Source: an uncultured Pseudomonadota bacterium (GTDB taxonomy: Bacteria; Myxococcota_A; UBA796; SXON01). From it: 64,000 nt of DNA. Position 1 is the first letter of the stretch, and every line of letters starts with the position of its first letter. The translations under genes were made by a program, and so were the position numbers. The stretch is from positions 62,001-126,000 of the forward strand of contig CAIQVJ010000043.1 of NCBI GenBank assembly GCA_903875225.1, written 5' to 3'. Below the pieces are notes generated by a model. It was not told the origin of the DNA. It ran no database searches and saw only the letters and a list, made by a program, of their open reading frames with translations. Shown piece by piece: positions 23,244 to 31,859 of the stretch.

Positions 23244-24259
23244 CGCAGGCGCTCCAGGAGCTCGCGGCTCTCCGCGTCGAGCGTCTTGGGCACGACGATC
23301 CGCACCTCCGCGACGAGATCCCGCACGCGGCCGTGCAGGTCGGGCGCGCCCTTCCCCCGCAACCGGAACTTCGCGCCCGACGAGGTTCCCGCGGGCACGT
23401 TCACCCGCACCGGCCCGCCGTGCGTGGCGACCTTGATCATGCCCCCCAGCATCGCGGTGAGCGCGCCGACGTCCACCCGCACGTTCTCTTCTCCCACGGG
23501 TGCCTGCTCTGGCCTGGGCGCATCCTTCTCGTCGGTCTCCTCGTCCTGCAAGGGGTCCGAGGCGTGCGGGGGCATCTTCATCCTGCCGGACTGACCGCGC
23601 GTTCGGGTGGCCACGATCGTGATGTCCGCGATGAGATCACCGTAGGAGCCCCCGTTCAGGCCCGCGTCGCCCATCTTGTCGACCCGCAGCGTGGTGCCGT
23701 GCCCGGTGCCCGGAGGCACCCGCAGCTCGTGCAGCTCCTCCACGCGGCTCAACGAGCGGGCTCCGTCCAGCCGCTTGAGCCGCGAGTAGGTGACGGTGAT
23801 CGTGCCGCCGCTCTCCGCCACGTTCGCCGGCACATCGACGAAGATCGGGATGTCCCGCCCTGGAGTCGCAGGCTCGGCCCGGGGCGCCGAACGCGTGCTC
23901 CCCTTGCGGCCGAAACCGAAGTCGGCGCCGCCCGAGAAGTCGTTGAAGATGTCCTCCAGGTCGAGATCCGAGGGTGCCTGCGCCCCGGTCGGCTGGGCAA
24001 CCGGCGGGGGGCGGTAGAATCCGAGGCCCGATCCCATCCGGACGCGCTCCCCGCGCCGATCGTAGCGGGCACGCCCATCGGCATCGCCCACCACGTCGTA
24101 CGCCTCCTTGGCGTCCTTGAACTTCTGGAGCTTCGCGGCGTCGGAGCCCACGATGTCCGGGTGGTTCTCCTTTGCGATCTTCCGGAAGGCCTTCTTGATG
24201 TCCTCTGCCGATGCGTCCTTCGCGACCCCGAGGGTGTGGTAGTGATCTGTTCCAGCCAT
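23219..24259 (-). CDS. J-domain co-chaperone, CbpA/DnaJ type without zinc finger
   Basis: 346 residues. The J domain (about 5-70) has the essential HPD (33-35) that stimulates DnaK ATPase. A Gly/Phe region follows (DLEDIFNDFSGGADFGFGRKG). There is no Cys-rich zinc finger, so this is a type II protein like CbpA. The C-terminal substrate domains include ELRVPPGTGHGTTLRVDKMGDAG and KVATHGGPVRVNVPAGTSSG, with an acidic insertion (about 235-265, rich in D and E). The ATG at 24259 follows a TACACT -10 by 7 nt and has no Shine-Dalgarno. It is divergent from the persulfide dioxygenase gene. The client proteins are unknown. Confidence 0.92.
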   Translation of the reverse strand: MAGTDHYHTLGVAKDASAEDIKKAFRKIAKENHPDIVGSDAAKLQKFKDAKEAYDVVGDADGRARYDRRGERVRMGSGLGFYRPPPVAQPTGAQAPSDLDLEDIFNDFSGGADFGFGRKGSTRSAPRAEPATPGRDIPIFVDVPANVAESGGTITVTYSRLKRLDGARSLSRVEELHELRVPPGTGHGTTLRVDKMGDAGLNGGSYGDLIADITIVATRTRGQSGRMKMPPHASDPLQDEETDEKDAPRPEQAPVGEENVRVDVGALTAMLGGMIKVATHGGPVRVNVPAGTSSGAKFRLRGKGAPDLHGRVRDLVAEVRIVVPKTLDAESRELLERLRKLNPDPE

Positions 24260-24266
24260 TCGGCGT

Positions 24267-24272
24267 AGTGTA
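24267..24272 (-). promoter_or_regulatory. -10 element (TACACT) for leaderless J-protein gene
   Basis: TACACT on the minus strand ends 7 nt before the ATG at 24259. No -35 was identified. Confidence 0.45.
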
Positions 24273-24287
24273 TCCGGGGACCTGGAC

Positions 24288-24293
24288 TACAAT
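24288..24293 (+). promoter_or_regulatory. -10 element (TACAAT) for the persulfide dioxygenase gene
   Basis: TACAAT (five of six consensus bases) lies 19 nt before the ATG at 24313. The short leader includes a strong GGAGGT, so this gene is conventionally led, unlike its divergent neighbour. Confidence 0.5.
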
Positions 24294-24312
24294 GCGGCCC
24301 GGAGGTGCCCTG

Positions 24313-25011
<699 letters not shown>

Positions 25012-25241
25012 GGGGCAGCGCGCCCGCCCCCACACGCCACCGGCCCCGCAGTCGTTCCGCTGCTCCGCCCTCTCGCGGCGGCATCTGCCAGAAGTAGAGC
25101 GGGATCTACAAGTTGGAGGGCGCGCACAGGGGGCTGCCCCCGGGCGATTCGCCACCGGGAGCGTCATGATCCAGCCGAGAGCTGCGTGATCGCGGGGTGG
25201 CACGCCTCATGCTTTACCCCGGGGCACACCCAGGCCCCCCG

Positions 25242-26144
25242 ATGTTGCTCACACTCTCGCTCCTCGCCACAGCCCTCGCAGCCCCCGGCCCCCTTTCCGG
25301 CGTGTGCGCCGCGCCCACCGGCGGCCGGGCCTTCCTCTCCAACGGCGCCACGATGGACTGGGGCGGCAAGTCGTTCACGTGCGACAACGACTCCCTCTGT
25401 GAATTCTCGCTGCCGGACGGAGACCCGACGACATTGCGAAGCACGGGCCGCATCCAGGTCCTCTTCGACTGTGGGGGGCTCGCCCAGGTGGCACTGCTGT
25501 GCGGGCGGGGCGGCTGCTCGCCCGAGCATGTGGCGCTCGACGACCCGGACGGGGTCACCCTGCCCTACTTCGAGGAGTGGGCACCGGCCCCGGACGGCAC
25601 GCGCCGCGCCTTCGTCGACACCCTGCGGAGCGAGCCGGCCGCGCTGATGGCGAACCCGGAGCCCGTCGCCGCGGAGGTCCGGCAACTGGCCGTGCGCCTC
25701 GCCGACACGCTCGCCGACTGCGACCAGCACCCTTGCGTGAGTCAGCGCGGTCCTGTGGAGTGGCACGCCGCGGGGGAGGCCGCCGCCACGGTCGTGATGG
25801 GTCCGGTCACGGTATCCGGCGTCGACCGCGATCTGTGGGGCACGCGGGGTTGGACGGCCCACTTCGATGCCGATGCGGGGCTCACCGGCGAGCTCGACTG
25901 CTTCGAATTCTCGGGAGAGTGTGACCTCCACGCCGAGGCGTGCTCCCTCACGCTGCGGAACCAGGGCGGCACCGTCGCCAGCTACTCGGAGCCCTACGCC
26001 ATCGACGCGTTCGAGCCGAGCGACGCGAAGTGGATTCACGAGGCCCGCGTCGGCGGCCTGCTCATCGGGACCGGTGGAGGCCCGGGCCTCGCCGTGTACG
26101 AGCGGCGGCTCCTCCCGGACCCCGTCGCATCGGGATCTCCGTAG
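25242..26144 (+). CDS. Secreted cysteine-containing protein of unknown function
   Basis: 300 residues with a signal peptide (MLLTLSLLATALAAPGPLSG). The mature protein is acidic and beta-rich, with cysteines that look paired for disulfides (SFTCDNDSLCEF, LFDCGGL, LLCGRGGCS, DCDQHPC, GELDCFEFSGECDLHAEACS). The ATG at 25242 was chosen because it begins the signal sequence; an in-frame ATG 45 nt upstream would put 15 non-hydrophobic residues before it. It is separated by 230 bp from the previous gene and stands alone. No family was recognised. Confidence 0.82.
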   Translation: MLLTLSLLATALAAPGPLSGVCAAPTGGRAFLSNGATMDWGGKSFTCDNDSLCEFSLPDGDPTTLRSTGRIQVLFDCGGLAQVALLCGRGGCSPEHVALDDPDGVTLPYFEEWAPAPDGTRRAFVDTLRSEPAALMANPEPVAAEVRQLAVRLADTLADCDQHPCVSQRGPVEWHAAGEAAATVVMGPVTVSGVDRDLWGTRGWTAHFDADAGLTGELDCFEFSGECDLHAEACSLTLRNQGGTVASYSEPYAIDAFEPSDAKWIHEARVGGLLIGTGGGPGLAVYERRLLPDPVASGSP

Positions 26145-26189
26145 GCCGGGCGACACGTTCCCGATCAAAAATGGCTTAGGAGCCGGCCC

Positions 26190-27446
26190 GTGTTCGCTCC
26201 CCAACCCGCTGCAGGACCCCACCCCTACGTTGCCTGGAAGCACCCCGGATTTCGGCGCTACCAGTTCGTGCGCATCGCCACGATCCTCGGCCTGCAGATG
26301 CAGGCCGTGGCGGTGGCCTGGCAGGTGTACGATCTCACGCGACGCCCGCTCGATCTCGGCTACCTCGGGCTCGTGCAGTTCATTCCGGTGCTGGCGCTCT
26401 GGCCCATCACCGGCCTGGTCGTGGACCGGCTCGACCGCCGCCAGGTGGTCTCCGTCTGCATCGGGTTGTATTCCCTGGCGGCAGCCACCCTCGCAGTGCT
26501 GTCCAGCGGACATTTCGGTGGGATCACGTCGGTGGCGCCCCTGTTTTCGATCCTCGCGTTCGTCGCCGCGGCGCGCGCGTTCGGTCAGCCGGCGAGCCAG
26601 GCGCTGCTCCCGCACCTCGTCCCCCCGGAGGACTTCACGAATGCCGTCACGTGGACCAGCAGCCTGTTCCAGCTCGGCAGTATCACCGGCCCCGCGATCG
26701 GGGGCGTGCTGATCGGGATCGTCGGCGTGCCGGGCGTGTACGCGACCGCGGCCGTGCTGTGCGCGCTCTCGTCCCTGGTCGCGCGGACGGTGACGATGCG
26801 CCCGCTCGACACCCCCTCGCCACGGGGCCACGTGTGGGACGAGGTCTGGGCGGGCGTCCGCTTCCTGCGCGGGCAGCCCGTCGTGCTCGGCGCGATCACG
26901 CTCGACCTGTTCGCGGTGCTGCTGGGCGGGGCGGTCGCGCTGCTGCCCGTGTACGCCCGGGACATCCTCGACGCGGGGCCGATCGGGTTCGGCGTGCTGC
27001 GCGCATCACCGGCGCTCGGTGCAACGGCCATGGCGATCTGGCTCGCGTTCAACCCGGTCGGCCGGAACGCCGGGCGGAAGATGTTCGCGGCGGTGACGCT
27101 GTTCGGCATCGCCACCATCGTGTTCGGCGTGTCCACGAACATCGCGCTCTCCATTGGGGCGCTGGCCATCTCGGGCGCCGCGGACGAGCTCTCGGTGGTC
27201 GTCCGGCAGACGCTGATCCAGCTCGGCACGCCGGATGACATGCGGGGCAGGGTGAGCGCCGTGAACTTCGTCTTCATCGGGATCTCCAACGAGATCGGCG
27301 AGCTGGAGAGCGGGATGGCCGCCGCAGCCTTCGGCACCGTGCCCGCCGTCGTGCTCGGCGGGCTCGGCACGCTCGCGGTCGTCGCCGCCGGCTGGTTCGT
27401 CGCGCCGGACCTGCGCGACGTCGACCGCCTGGAGAAGCGGGCGTAG
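26190..27446 (+). CDS. Major facilitator superfamily exporter (DHA3/EntS-like)
   Basis: 418 residues with about twelve membrane helices. The start (WKHPGFRRYQFVRIATILGLQMQAVAVAWQVYDLT) and the A-motif-like GLVVDRLDRRQVV are typical of EntS/DHA3 exporters, as are the second-half GFGVLRASPALGATAM and the DELSVVVRQTLIQLGTPDDMRGRV block. It would export a small molecule, such as a siderophore or drug, by proton antiport. The GTG start is preceded by AGGAG 7 nt upstream. The methyltransferase remnant directly abuts its stop codon on the opposite strand. Substrate unknown. Confidence 0.9.
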   Translation: MFAPQPAAGPHPYVAWKHPGFRRYQFVRIATILGLQMQAVAVAWQVYDLTRRPLDLGYLGLVQFIPVLALWPITGLVVDRLDRRQVVSVCIGLYSLAAATLAVLSSGHFGGITSVAPLFSILAFVAAARAFGQPASQALLPHLVPPEDFTNAVTWTSSLFQLGSITGPAIGGVLIGIVGVPGVYATAAVLCALSSLVARTVTMRPLDTPSPRGHVWDEVWAGVRFLRGQPVVLGAITLDLFAVLLGGAVALLPVYARDILDAGPIGFGVLRASPALGATAMAIWLAFNPVGRNAGRKMFAAVTLFGIATIVFGVSTNIALSIGALAISGAADELSVVVRQTLIQLGTPDDMRGRVSAVNFVFIGISNEIGELESGMAAAAFGTVPAVVLGGLGTLAVVAAGWFVAPDLRDVDRLEKRA

Positions 27447-27613
27447 CGCCGAGCGGCCAGTGCCCAGGACGAGATGCCCGTCCCGGCGCCGAGATCGACC
27501 ACGCGGCCGCTCGGTGCGCGCGCCAACACCGCGTCGAGCAGCGCGTCCGGGTAGCCCGGACGCGCCGCCGCGTAGAGGCCGCCAGCGGCGGAGAAGCGTT
27601 CCCGCGGGCCCAG
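27447..27613 (-). pseudogene. Remnant of a SAM-dependent methyltransferase (N-terminal 55 codons)
   Basis: On the minus strand this gap translates to a recognisable methyltransferase N-terminus: ERFSAAGGLYAAARPGYP, then ALLDAVLARAPSGRVVDLG and the SAM-binding AGTGISSWALAARRY. The reading continues into the antisense of the MFS gene with no further similarity, and no start codon is present between the acyl-CoA dehydrogenase stop (27616) and the fragment. The rest of the gene is missing. It is therefore a truncated relic trapped between two convergent genes. Confidence 0.75.
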
Positions 27614-27615
27614 GG

Positions 27616-29439
27616 CTACTCGAACAGCCCTTCTTCCATGCAGCTCTCGTCGCCGGCCTGGATGGACTTGGCGAGCGAGGTGGCGCGCGGGAGGACATTC
27701 TTCGCGTAGAAGCGCGCGTTCGCGAGCTTGCCCTTGTAGAACTTCAGATCGTCACCCGCGGCGCCGGCCTCGATGGCCTCGAGCGCCACGCGAGCCTGCC
27801 ACACGGAGTGCAGGCCGAGCACGACCGTCCCGAACAGGTTGAGGAACGGAGTGGCCTGCAGCATCGCGCCCTTGATGTTGCCCTGCATGCCGAGCGCCCC
27901 GAGGTGCATCGCGGTCTGCCCGAGGTGATCCCGCGCGCGCTCGAGGGCGGTCACCTCCTCGTCCATCTTCTTCGTCGCCTTCGCCCGCTCGAGCTCCTTG
28001 TTGCACTCGTCCAGCCAGGTCATGAACAGCATGCCGCCGCCCTGACGCATCTTGCGCCCGAGCAGGTCCATCGCCTGCACGCCGTTGGTGCCCTCGTAGA
28101 TCGCGGAGATGCGCTGGTCACGCAGGTTCTGCTCGACGGGGTACTCCTTGGTGTAGCCGTACCCGCCGAACACCTGGACGGCGGTGGAGCAGACCTCCCA
28201 GCCGACATCCGAGCAATGCGCCTTCACGATCGGCGTCATCAGCTCCACGAGGCCGAGCAGGTACTCCTTCTCGGCGGGATCCCCGTTCTCGGCACGATCG
28301 AGCCGGTTGGCGACGGAGTAGACGAGCGAGCGCATCGCCTCGACCTGCGACTTCATCGACATCAGCATGCGCCGCACGTCGGGGTGCTTGTTGATGGTCA
28401 CGCGGGGCGCGTTCGCGTCCTTCATGTTGTCGATGCTGGAGCCCTGCACGCGCTCCTTGGCGTAGTCGAGGGCGTTCAGGTAGCTGGCGGAGCCGATCGA
28501 CAGGCCCTGGATGCCGACGCCGATACGCGCTTCGTTCATCATGAAGAACATGACGTTCATGCCCTGTCCCTCCTTGCCCATGCGCCAGCCCTTGCACACG
28601 CCGTTGGCGCCGAGCGCGAGCGTGCAGGTGGCGGAGCCGTTGATGCCCATCTTGTGCTCGATGCCCACGACGAAGGCGTCGTTGCGGACGTCGGACGAGC
28701 TGCCGTCTGCGTTCACGATGTACTTGGGCACCAGGAAGAGCGAGAGCCCCGCCGTGCCCGGCTTGGCGTCGGACGTCCGCGCCAGAACGACGTGGACGAT
28801 GTTCTTGGTGAGGTCGTTGTCACCCCCCGAGATGAAGATCTTCTCACCGGTGAGGTGGTAGACATTGGGGTCCTCGGTGCGCTCAGCACGGCAACGGTTG
28901 TCGCCGACGGCCGTCCCGGCGCCTGCTTCCGTCAGACACATCGTGCCCGCCCAGTCGCCCGCCATGATCCGCTGGATGGCGAAGGGACGGAAGAACTCGG
29001 GGCAGAACTCGGTCTGCAACAAGTTGGCCGTTGCCCGGGAGAGCCCGGTGTAGATCGCAAAGGCGGGGCACGCGCCGGTGAGCATCTCGTGCATGCCGAC
29101 GTCCACGACGTGCGGCAGGCCGATTCCGCCCACCTCCGGGCTCATGCCGGCGGCCAGGAGCCCCCCCTCGACGATCGCGTGGTAGGCCTCCTTGTAGCCG
29201 GGGGGCGTCGTCACGTTCCCCTTGCCGTCGAAGCTGGCCCCGGGGGAGTCGCCGACCTTGTTCAAGGGGGCGATCACGTCCTTCGCCGTCATGGCTGCCT
29301 GGTCGAGCATCATGTCGTAGGTCTCGCGGTCGAACTCGGCGTACCGGGCCACGCCCTTGAGCTGCTCATGGACCTTCATCTGCTCGAAGAGGACAAAGCG
29401 GATGTCGCGAAGATCGACGGTGTATTCAGTAGCGCTCAC
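27616..29439 (-). CDS. Acyl-CoA dehydrogenase (607 aa, long form with C-terminal extension)
   Basis: FAD-dependent alpha,beta-desaturation of acyl-CoA, the first step of beta-oxidation. The layout is that of the large bacterial acyl-CoA dehydrogenases: CLTEAGAGTAVGDNRCRA in the FAD/substrate site, KIFISGGDNDLTKN, QVFGGYGYTKEYPVEQNLRD, and the catalytic-Glu block AIYEGTNGVQAMDLLGRK (Glu about 445). The extra 130 C-terminal residues are the extension found in roughly 600-residue members that act on longer acyl chains. The GTG start has GAGG 6 nt upstream. It appears monocistronic. Chain-length specificity is not readable. Confidence 0.94.
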   Translation of the reverse strand: MSATEYTVDLRDIRFVLFEQMKVHEQLKGVARYAEFDRETYDMMLDQAAMTAKDVIAPLNKVGDSPGASFDGKGNVTTPPGYKEAYHAIVEGGLLAAGMSPEVGGIGLPHVVDVGMHEMLTGACPAFAIYTGLSRATANLLQTEFCPEFFRPFAIQRIMAGDWAGTMCLTEAGAGTAVGDNRCRAERTEDPNVYHLTGEKIFISGGDNDLTKNIVHVVLARTSDAKPGTAGLSLFLVPKYIVNADGSSSDVRNDAFVVGIEHKMGINGSATCTLALGANGVCKGWRMGKEGQGMNVMFFMMNEARIGVGIQGLSIGSASYLNALDYAKERVQGSSIDNMKDANAPRVTINKHPDVRRMLMSMKSQVEAMRSLVYSVANRLDRAENGDPAEKEYLLGLVELMTPIVKAHCSDVGWEVCSTAVQVFGGYGYTKEYPVEQNLRDQRISAIYEGTNGVQAMDLLGRKMRQGGGMLFMTWLDECNKELERAKATKKMDEEVTALERARDHLGQTAMHLGALGMQGNIKGAMLQATPFLNLFGTVVLGLHSVWQARVALEAIEAGAAGDDLKFYKGKLANARFYAKNVLPRATSLAKSIQAGDESCMEEGLFE

Positions 29440-29509
29440 GGGAAACCTCGACAGGTTGGCGGTTGACCAGCGCTCGCCAGGGGACGCGAGCGACTGAATG
29501 AAGGGTCAT

Positions 29510-29977
29510 TCAGTGTAACTCGAACCACCAACGCGCGCCGAACGACGCGCCCACCTGCGGGCCCATGTAGGAAACAAAAACCCACTCCGGCACGACCTCG
29601 ACATACCCCTGCAGCGGCAACTTCTGCAGGTTCACGCTCACCCCCACCGGGATCTCCGCCCCCATCTCGACCGAGCGCCCCCCCCAGACCCAGGCGTCGA
29701 CGCCCCCACCCACGTAGAGGTACGCACGCACAGGGTTCGACCTCGCGATCTCCCAGACGATCACATCCAGGTCCGCCGAGAACATCACCTGGGAGGAGCT
29801 CCAGCCGCGGTAGAAGTCCTCCCCCGCCAGCAGGTCGAGCGAGAGCGCCGACGTGAGCTGTGGCGACACGGTCAGCCCGATCGGGCTCCCGAGCGCCACG
29901 CCGATCCCCAGCCCCTCGCCCGCCCCCGAAGCCGACGCCCCCGGAATCCACAAGAGCAGTCCCAACGCCACGCTCAC
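29510..29977 (-). CDS. Small outer-membrane beta-barrel-like protein coupled to the amylase gene
   Basis: 155 residues with a signal peptide (MSVALGLLLWIPGASA). The mature 138 residues are Gly-rich with about eight amphipathic strands (GIGVALGSPIGLTVSP, AYLYVGGGVDAWVWGG, QGYVEVVPEWVFVSYMG) and end in ARWWFELH, close to an aromatic outer-membrane signature. The GTG start at 29977 overlaps the amylase stop, so translation is coupled. It may form a small channel or anchor for the amylase products; this is inferred from position only. Confidence 0.82.
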   Translation of the reverse strand: MSVALGLLLWIPGASASGAGEGLGIGVALGSPIGLTVSPQLTSALSLDLLAGEDFYRGWSSSQVMFSADLDVIVWEIARSNPVRAYLYVGGGVDAWVWGGRSVEMGAEIPVGVSVNLQKLPLQGYVEVVPEWVFVSYMGPQVGASFGARWWFELH

Positions 29978-31713
29978 GCAGGCACCAGCACGACCCCGTC
30001 GCGCGGCCCGACCTCGATGGTCACCTTCCCGTCACTGCCGACCGTCCAGGTGTTGTCGCTGCCCTCGGGGAACACCTCCTTGAGCACCGTGCCCGGAGCG
30101 AAGTCCACGGGCATCGCGCTCCCCTGGTACTCGGTGTGCGCGGTGTCGGAGTCCGACGTGTTGATCACCACGAGCACCGTCGACCCATCGTAGCTTCGCT
30201 CGAAAGCGAGGATGTTGGCGTCCTCCTCTCCATCCACCCGGTCGCTCGTCCACTTGAAGGTGAAGTCCCCCCGGCGCAGCGGCTCGTAGGTCTGGCGGAG
30301 CTTCGTGAGCGCCGCGACATGCTGGAAGATCTCCCCGGAGGTGTCGAAGCCGGTGGTCCACAACGGCTCGCGATTGGCGGGATCGTTGCCGCCCGTGAAG
30401 CCCTGCTCGGTGCCGTAGTACAGGCAGGGGATCCCATCCTCGGTGAACAGGAACACCAGCGCGGACCGGAGCGCCGGGATGCTGTCCTTGTCGAACAGGA
30501 AGCGGGGGATGTCGTGGTTGTCGATGAAGTTCACCAGCAGATCACGAGGCGCCTGGCCTGCACCCCGGTCCTGCGGGGCCTGGCCGTAGTGCTCGTCCCG
30601 CTGGGCGAACAGGTCCTCGACGGCGCTCGTCGGGCTGTTGTGCTTGAACACGTCGTCGTACACCTGGAACTTCTGCGAGAAGTACACGACGCTGTCCACC
30701 TCGTCGGGTGCCGTGTAGCTGCCGATCAGCGCGTCGTCCCCGTCGAAGCTCTCGCCGAACATCAGGAACTTCTCCTTGCCCATCAGCGCTTCGTGGTCGC
30801 GCACCTCGGTGCAGAAGCGCTGCCAGAACTCGTGCTCCACGTGCTTGAGCGTGTCGATGCGGAACCCGTCCAGTCCAGCCTTGTCGATCCAGTCCTCGTA
30901 GACCTTGATCAAGGCGGTCTGCACGTCGGGGTTCGTCGTGTCGAGGTCCTTCAGGCCACCGGGAAAGTCGCCGTGGACGACCTGATCGAAGTCGCCCCAG
31001 TCCGTCACACGACCGCGCCGGTTGTACCAGGAGTCGTTCTTGAACTCCGGCGGGTTCGGCGGCACGCGGTTGATCTCCGGCATGTCCACCCAGCCGAGCG
31101 GCGCCGGGCCGCTCTCCCCGAGCGAGGTGTACCCCTGGATCCCGCGCGCGTCGTAGGCGGGGTCCCACTCGGTCACGATGTTGACGGTGTCGCTTCCATC
31201 GGTCGAGTAGTAGGTCGTGATGTCGGGCGAGCCGTTGCGGTTGATGTCGTAGTAGAACAACTGCCCGATGTGGTTCACCACGATGTCGAGCACGAGCTTG
31301 ATGTCGTGCTGGTGCAGCACGTCGGAGAGCTCACGCAGCTTGGCCAGATCGCCGAAGTGGGGGTTCACGTTCGCGAAGTCCTGGGTCCAGTAGCCGTGGT
31401 AGCTGGCCGACCCGGCGTCTTCCTCCACGTTCACGACCACCGGTGAGATCCACACCGTCGTGATCCCGAGCGACTCCAGGTAGTCGACGTGGTCGATGAT
31501 GCCCTGGTAGTCCCCACCGAGGTACCGGGCGAGGTTCGTCTCGTCCTTCGAGACGTTGAAGTCGTTGTTCACGTCCCCGTTGGCGAACCGGTCCGTGAGC
31601 AGCTGGTAGACGACCTCGTCGCGCCAGTCGTCGACGAGGTTTTCGACCTCGGGGTTCTCGGTGTATGGCCCGGACTTCTGACAAGCGACGAGGGCGAGCA
31701 GGGGGAGCAACAT
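29974..31713 (-). CDS. Alpha-amylase-family (GH13) lipoprotein
   Basis: 579 residues. The leader is short (MLLPLLALVA, then Cys11). The GH13 barrel carries all catalytic blocks: DIVVNHIG (region I), GFRIDTLKHV with the nucleophile Asp (about 283), FGESFDG with the acid Glu (about 318) and NFIDNHD with the third Asp (about 399). A beta-sandwich domain C forms the end (TVLVVINTSDSDTAH, GTVLKEVFPEG). It would cleave alpha-1,4-glucan or related sugars at the cell surface. TATCCG lies 7 nt before the ATG. The next gene is a small barrel that overlaps it. Exact specificity (amylase, neopullulanase or maltodextrinase) is open. Confidence 0.92.
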   Translation of the reverse strand: MLLPLLALVACQKSGPYTENPEVENLVDDWRDEVVYQLLTDRFANGDVNNDFNVSKDETNLARYLGGDYQGIIDHVDYLESLGITTVWISPVVVNVEEDAGSASYHGYWTQDFANVNPHFGDLAKLRELSDVLHQHDIKLVLDIVVNHIGQLFYYDINRNGSPDITTYYSTDGSDTVNIVTEWDPAYDARGIQGYTSLGESGPAPLGWVDMPEINRVPPNPPEFKNDSWYNRRGRVTDWGDFDQVVHGDFPGGLKDLDTTNPDVQTALIKVYEDWIDKAGLDGFRIDTLKHVEHEFWQRFCTEVRDHEALMGKEKFLMFGESFDGDDALIGSYTAPDEVDSVVYFSQKFQVYDDVFKHNSPTSAVEDLFAQRDEHYGQAPQDRGAGQAPRDLLVNFIDNHDIPRFLFDKDSIPALRSALVFLFTEDGIPCLYYGTEQGFTGGNDPANREPLWTTGFDTSGEIFQHVAALTKLRQTYEPLRRGDFTFKWTSDRVDGEEDANILAFERSYDGSTVLVVINTSDSDTAHTEYQGSAMPVDFAPGTVLKEVFPEGSDNTWTVGSDGKVTIEVGPRDGVVLVPA

Positions 31714-31734
31714 GGGCGCGCGGATATCACGAAA

Positions 31735-31771
31735 GCGCCCCGCCTCAGCACCGGATCTGCTGGCGGGGCGC
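31735..31771 (-). terminator. Strong hairpin downstream of the VWA lipoprotein gene, upstream of the amylase gene
   Basis: GCGCCCCGCC (31735-31744) pairs with GGCGGGGCGC (31762-31771), with an inner AGCA/TGCT stem. On the minus strand it is followed by a short TTTC. It could end transcription of the VWA gene just before the amylase promoter. Confidence 0.5.
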
Positions 31772-31813
31772 GGTCACGGCGGGTCGAAGGCGGCGCCACC
31801 GCAAGACGAAGCG

Positions 31814-31840
31814 GGAGCGCCCGCCGGGGCGGGACGCTCC
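31814..31840 (-). terminator. First hairpin downstream of the VWA lipoprotein gene
   Basis: GGAGCG/CGCTCC arms enclose a CCCGCC/GGCGGG stem with one bulged base. It begins 20 nt after the VWA stop and forms a tandem pair with the next hairpin. Confidence 0.45.
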
Positions 31841-31859
31841 TCTCCCGGGTCGACCCGTT

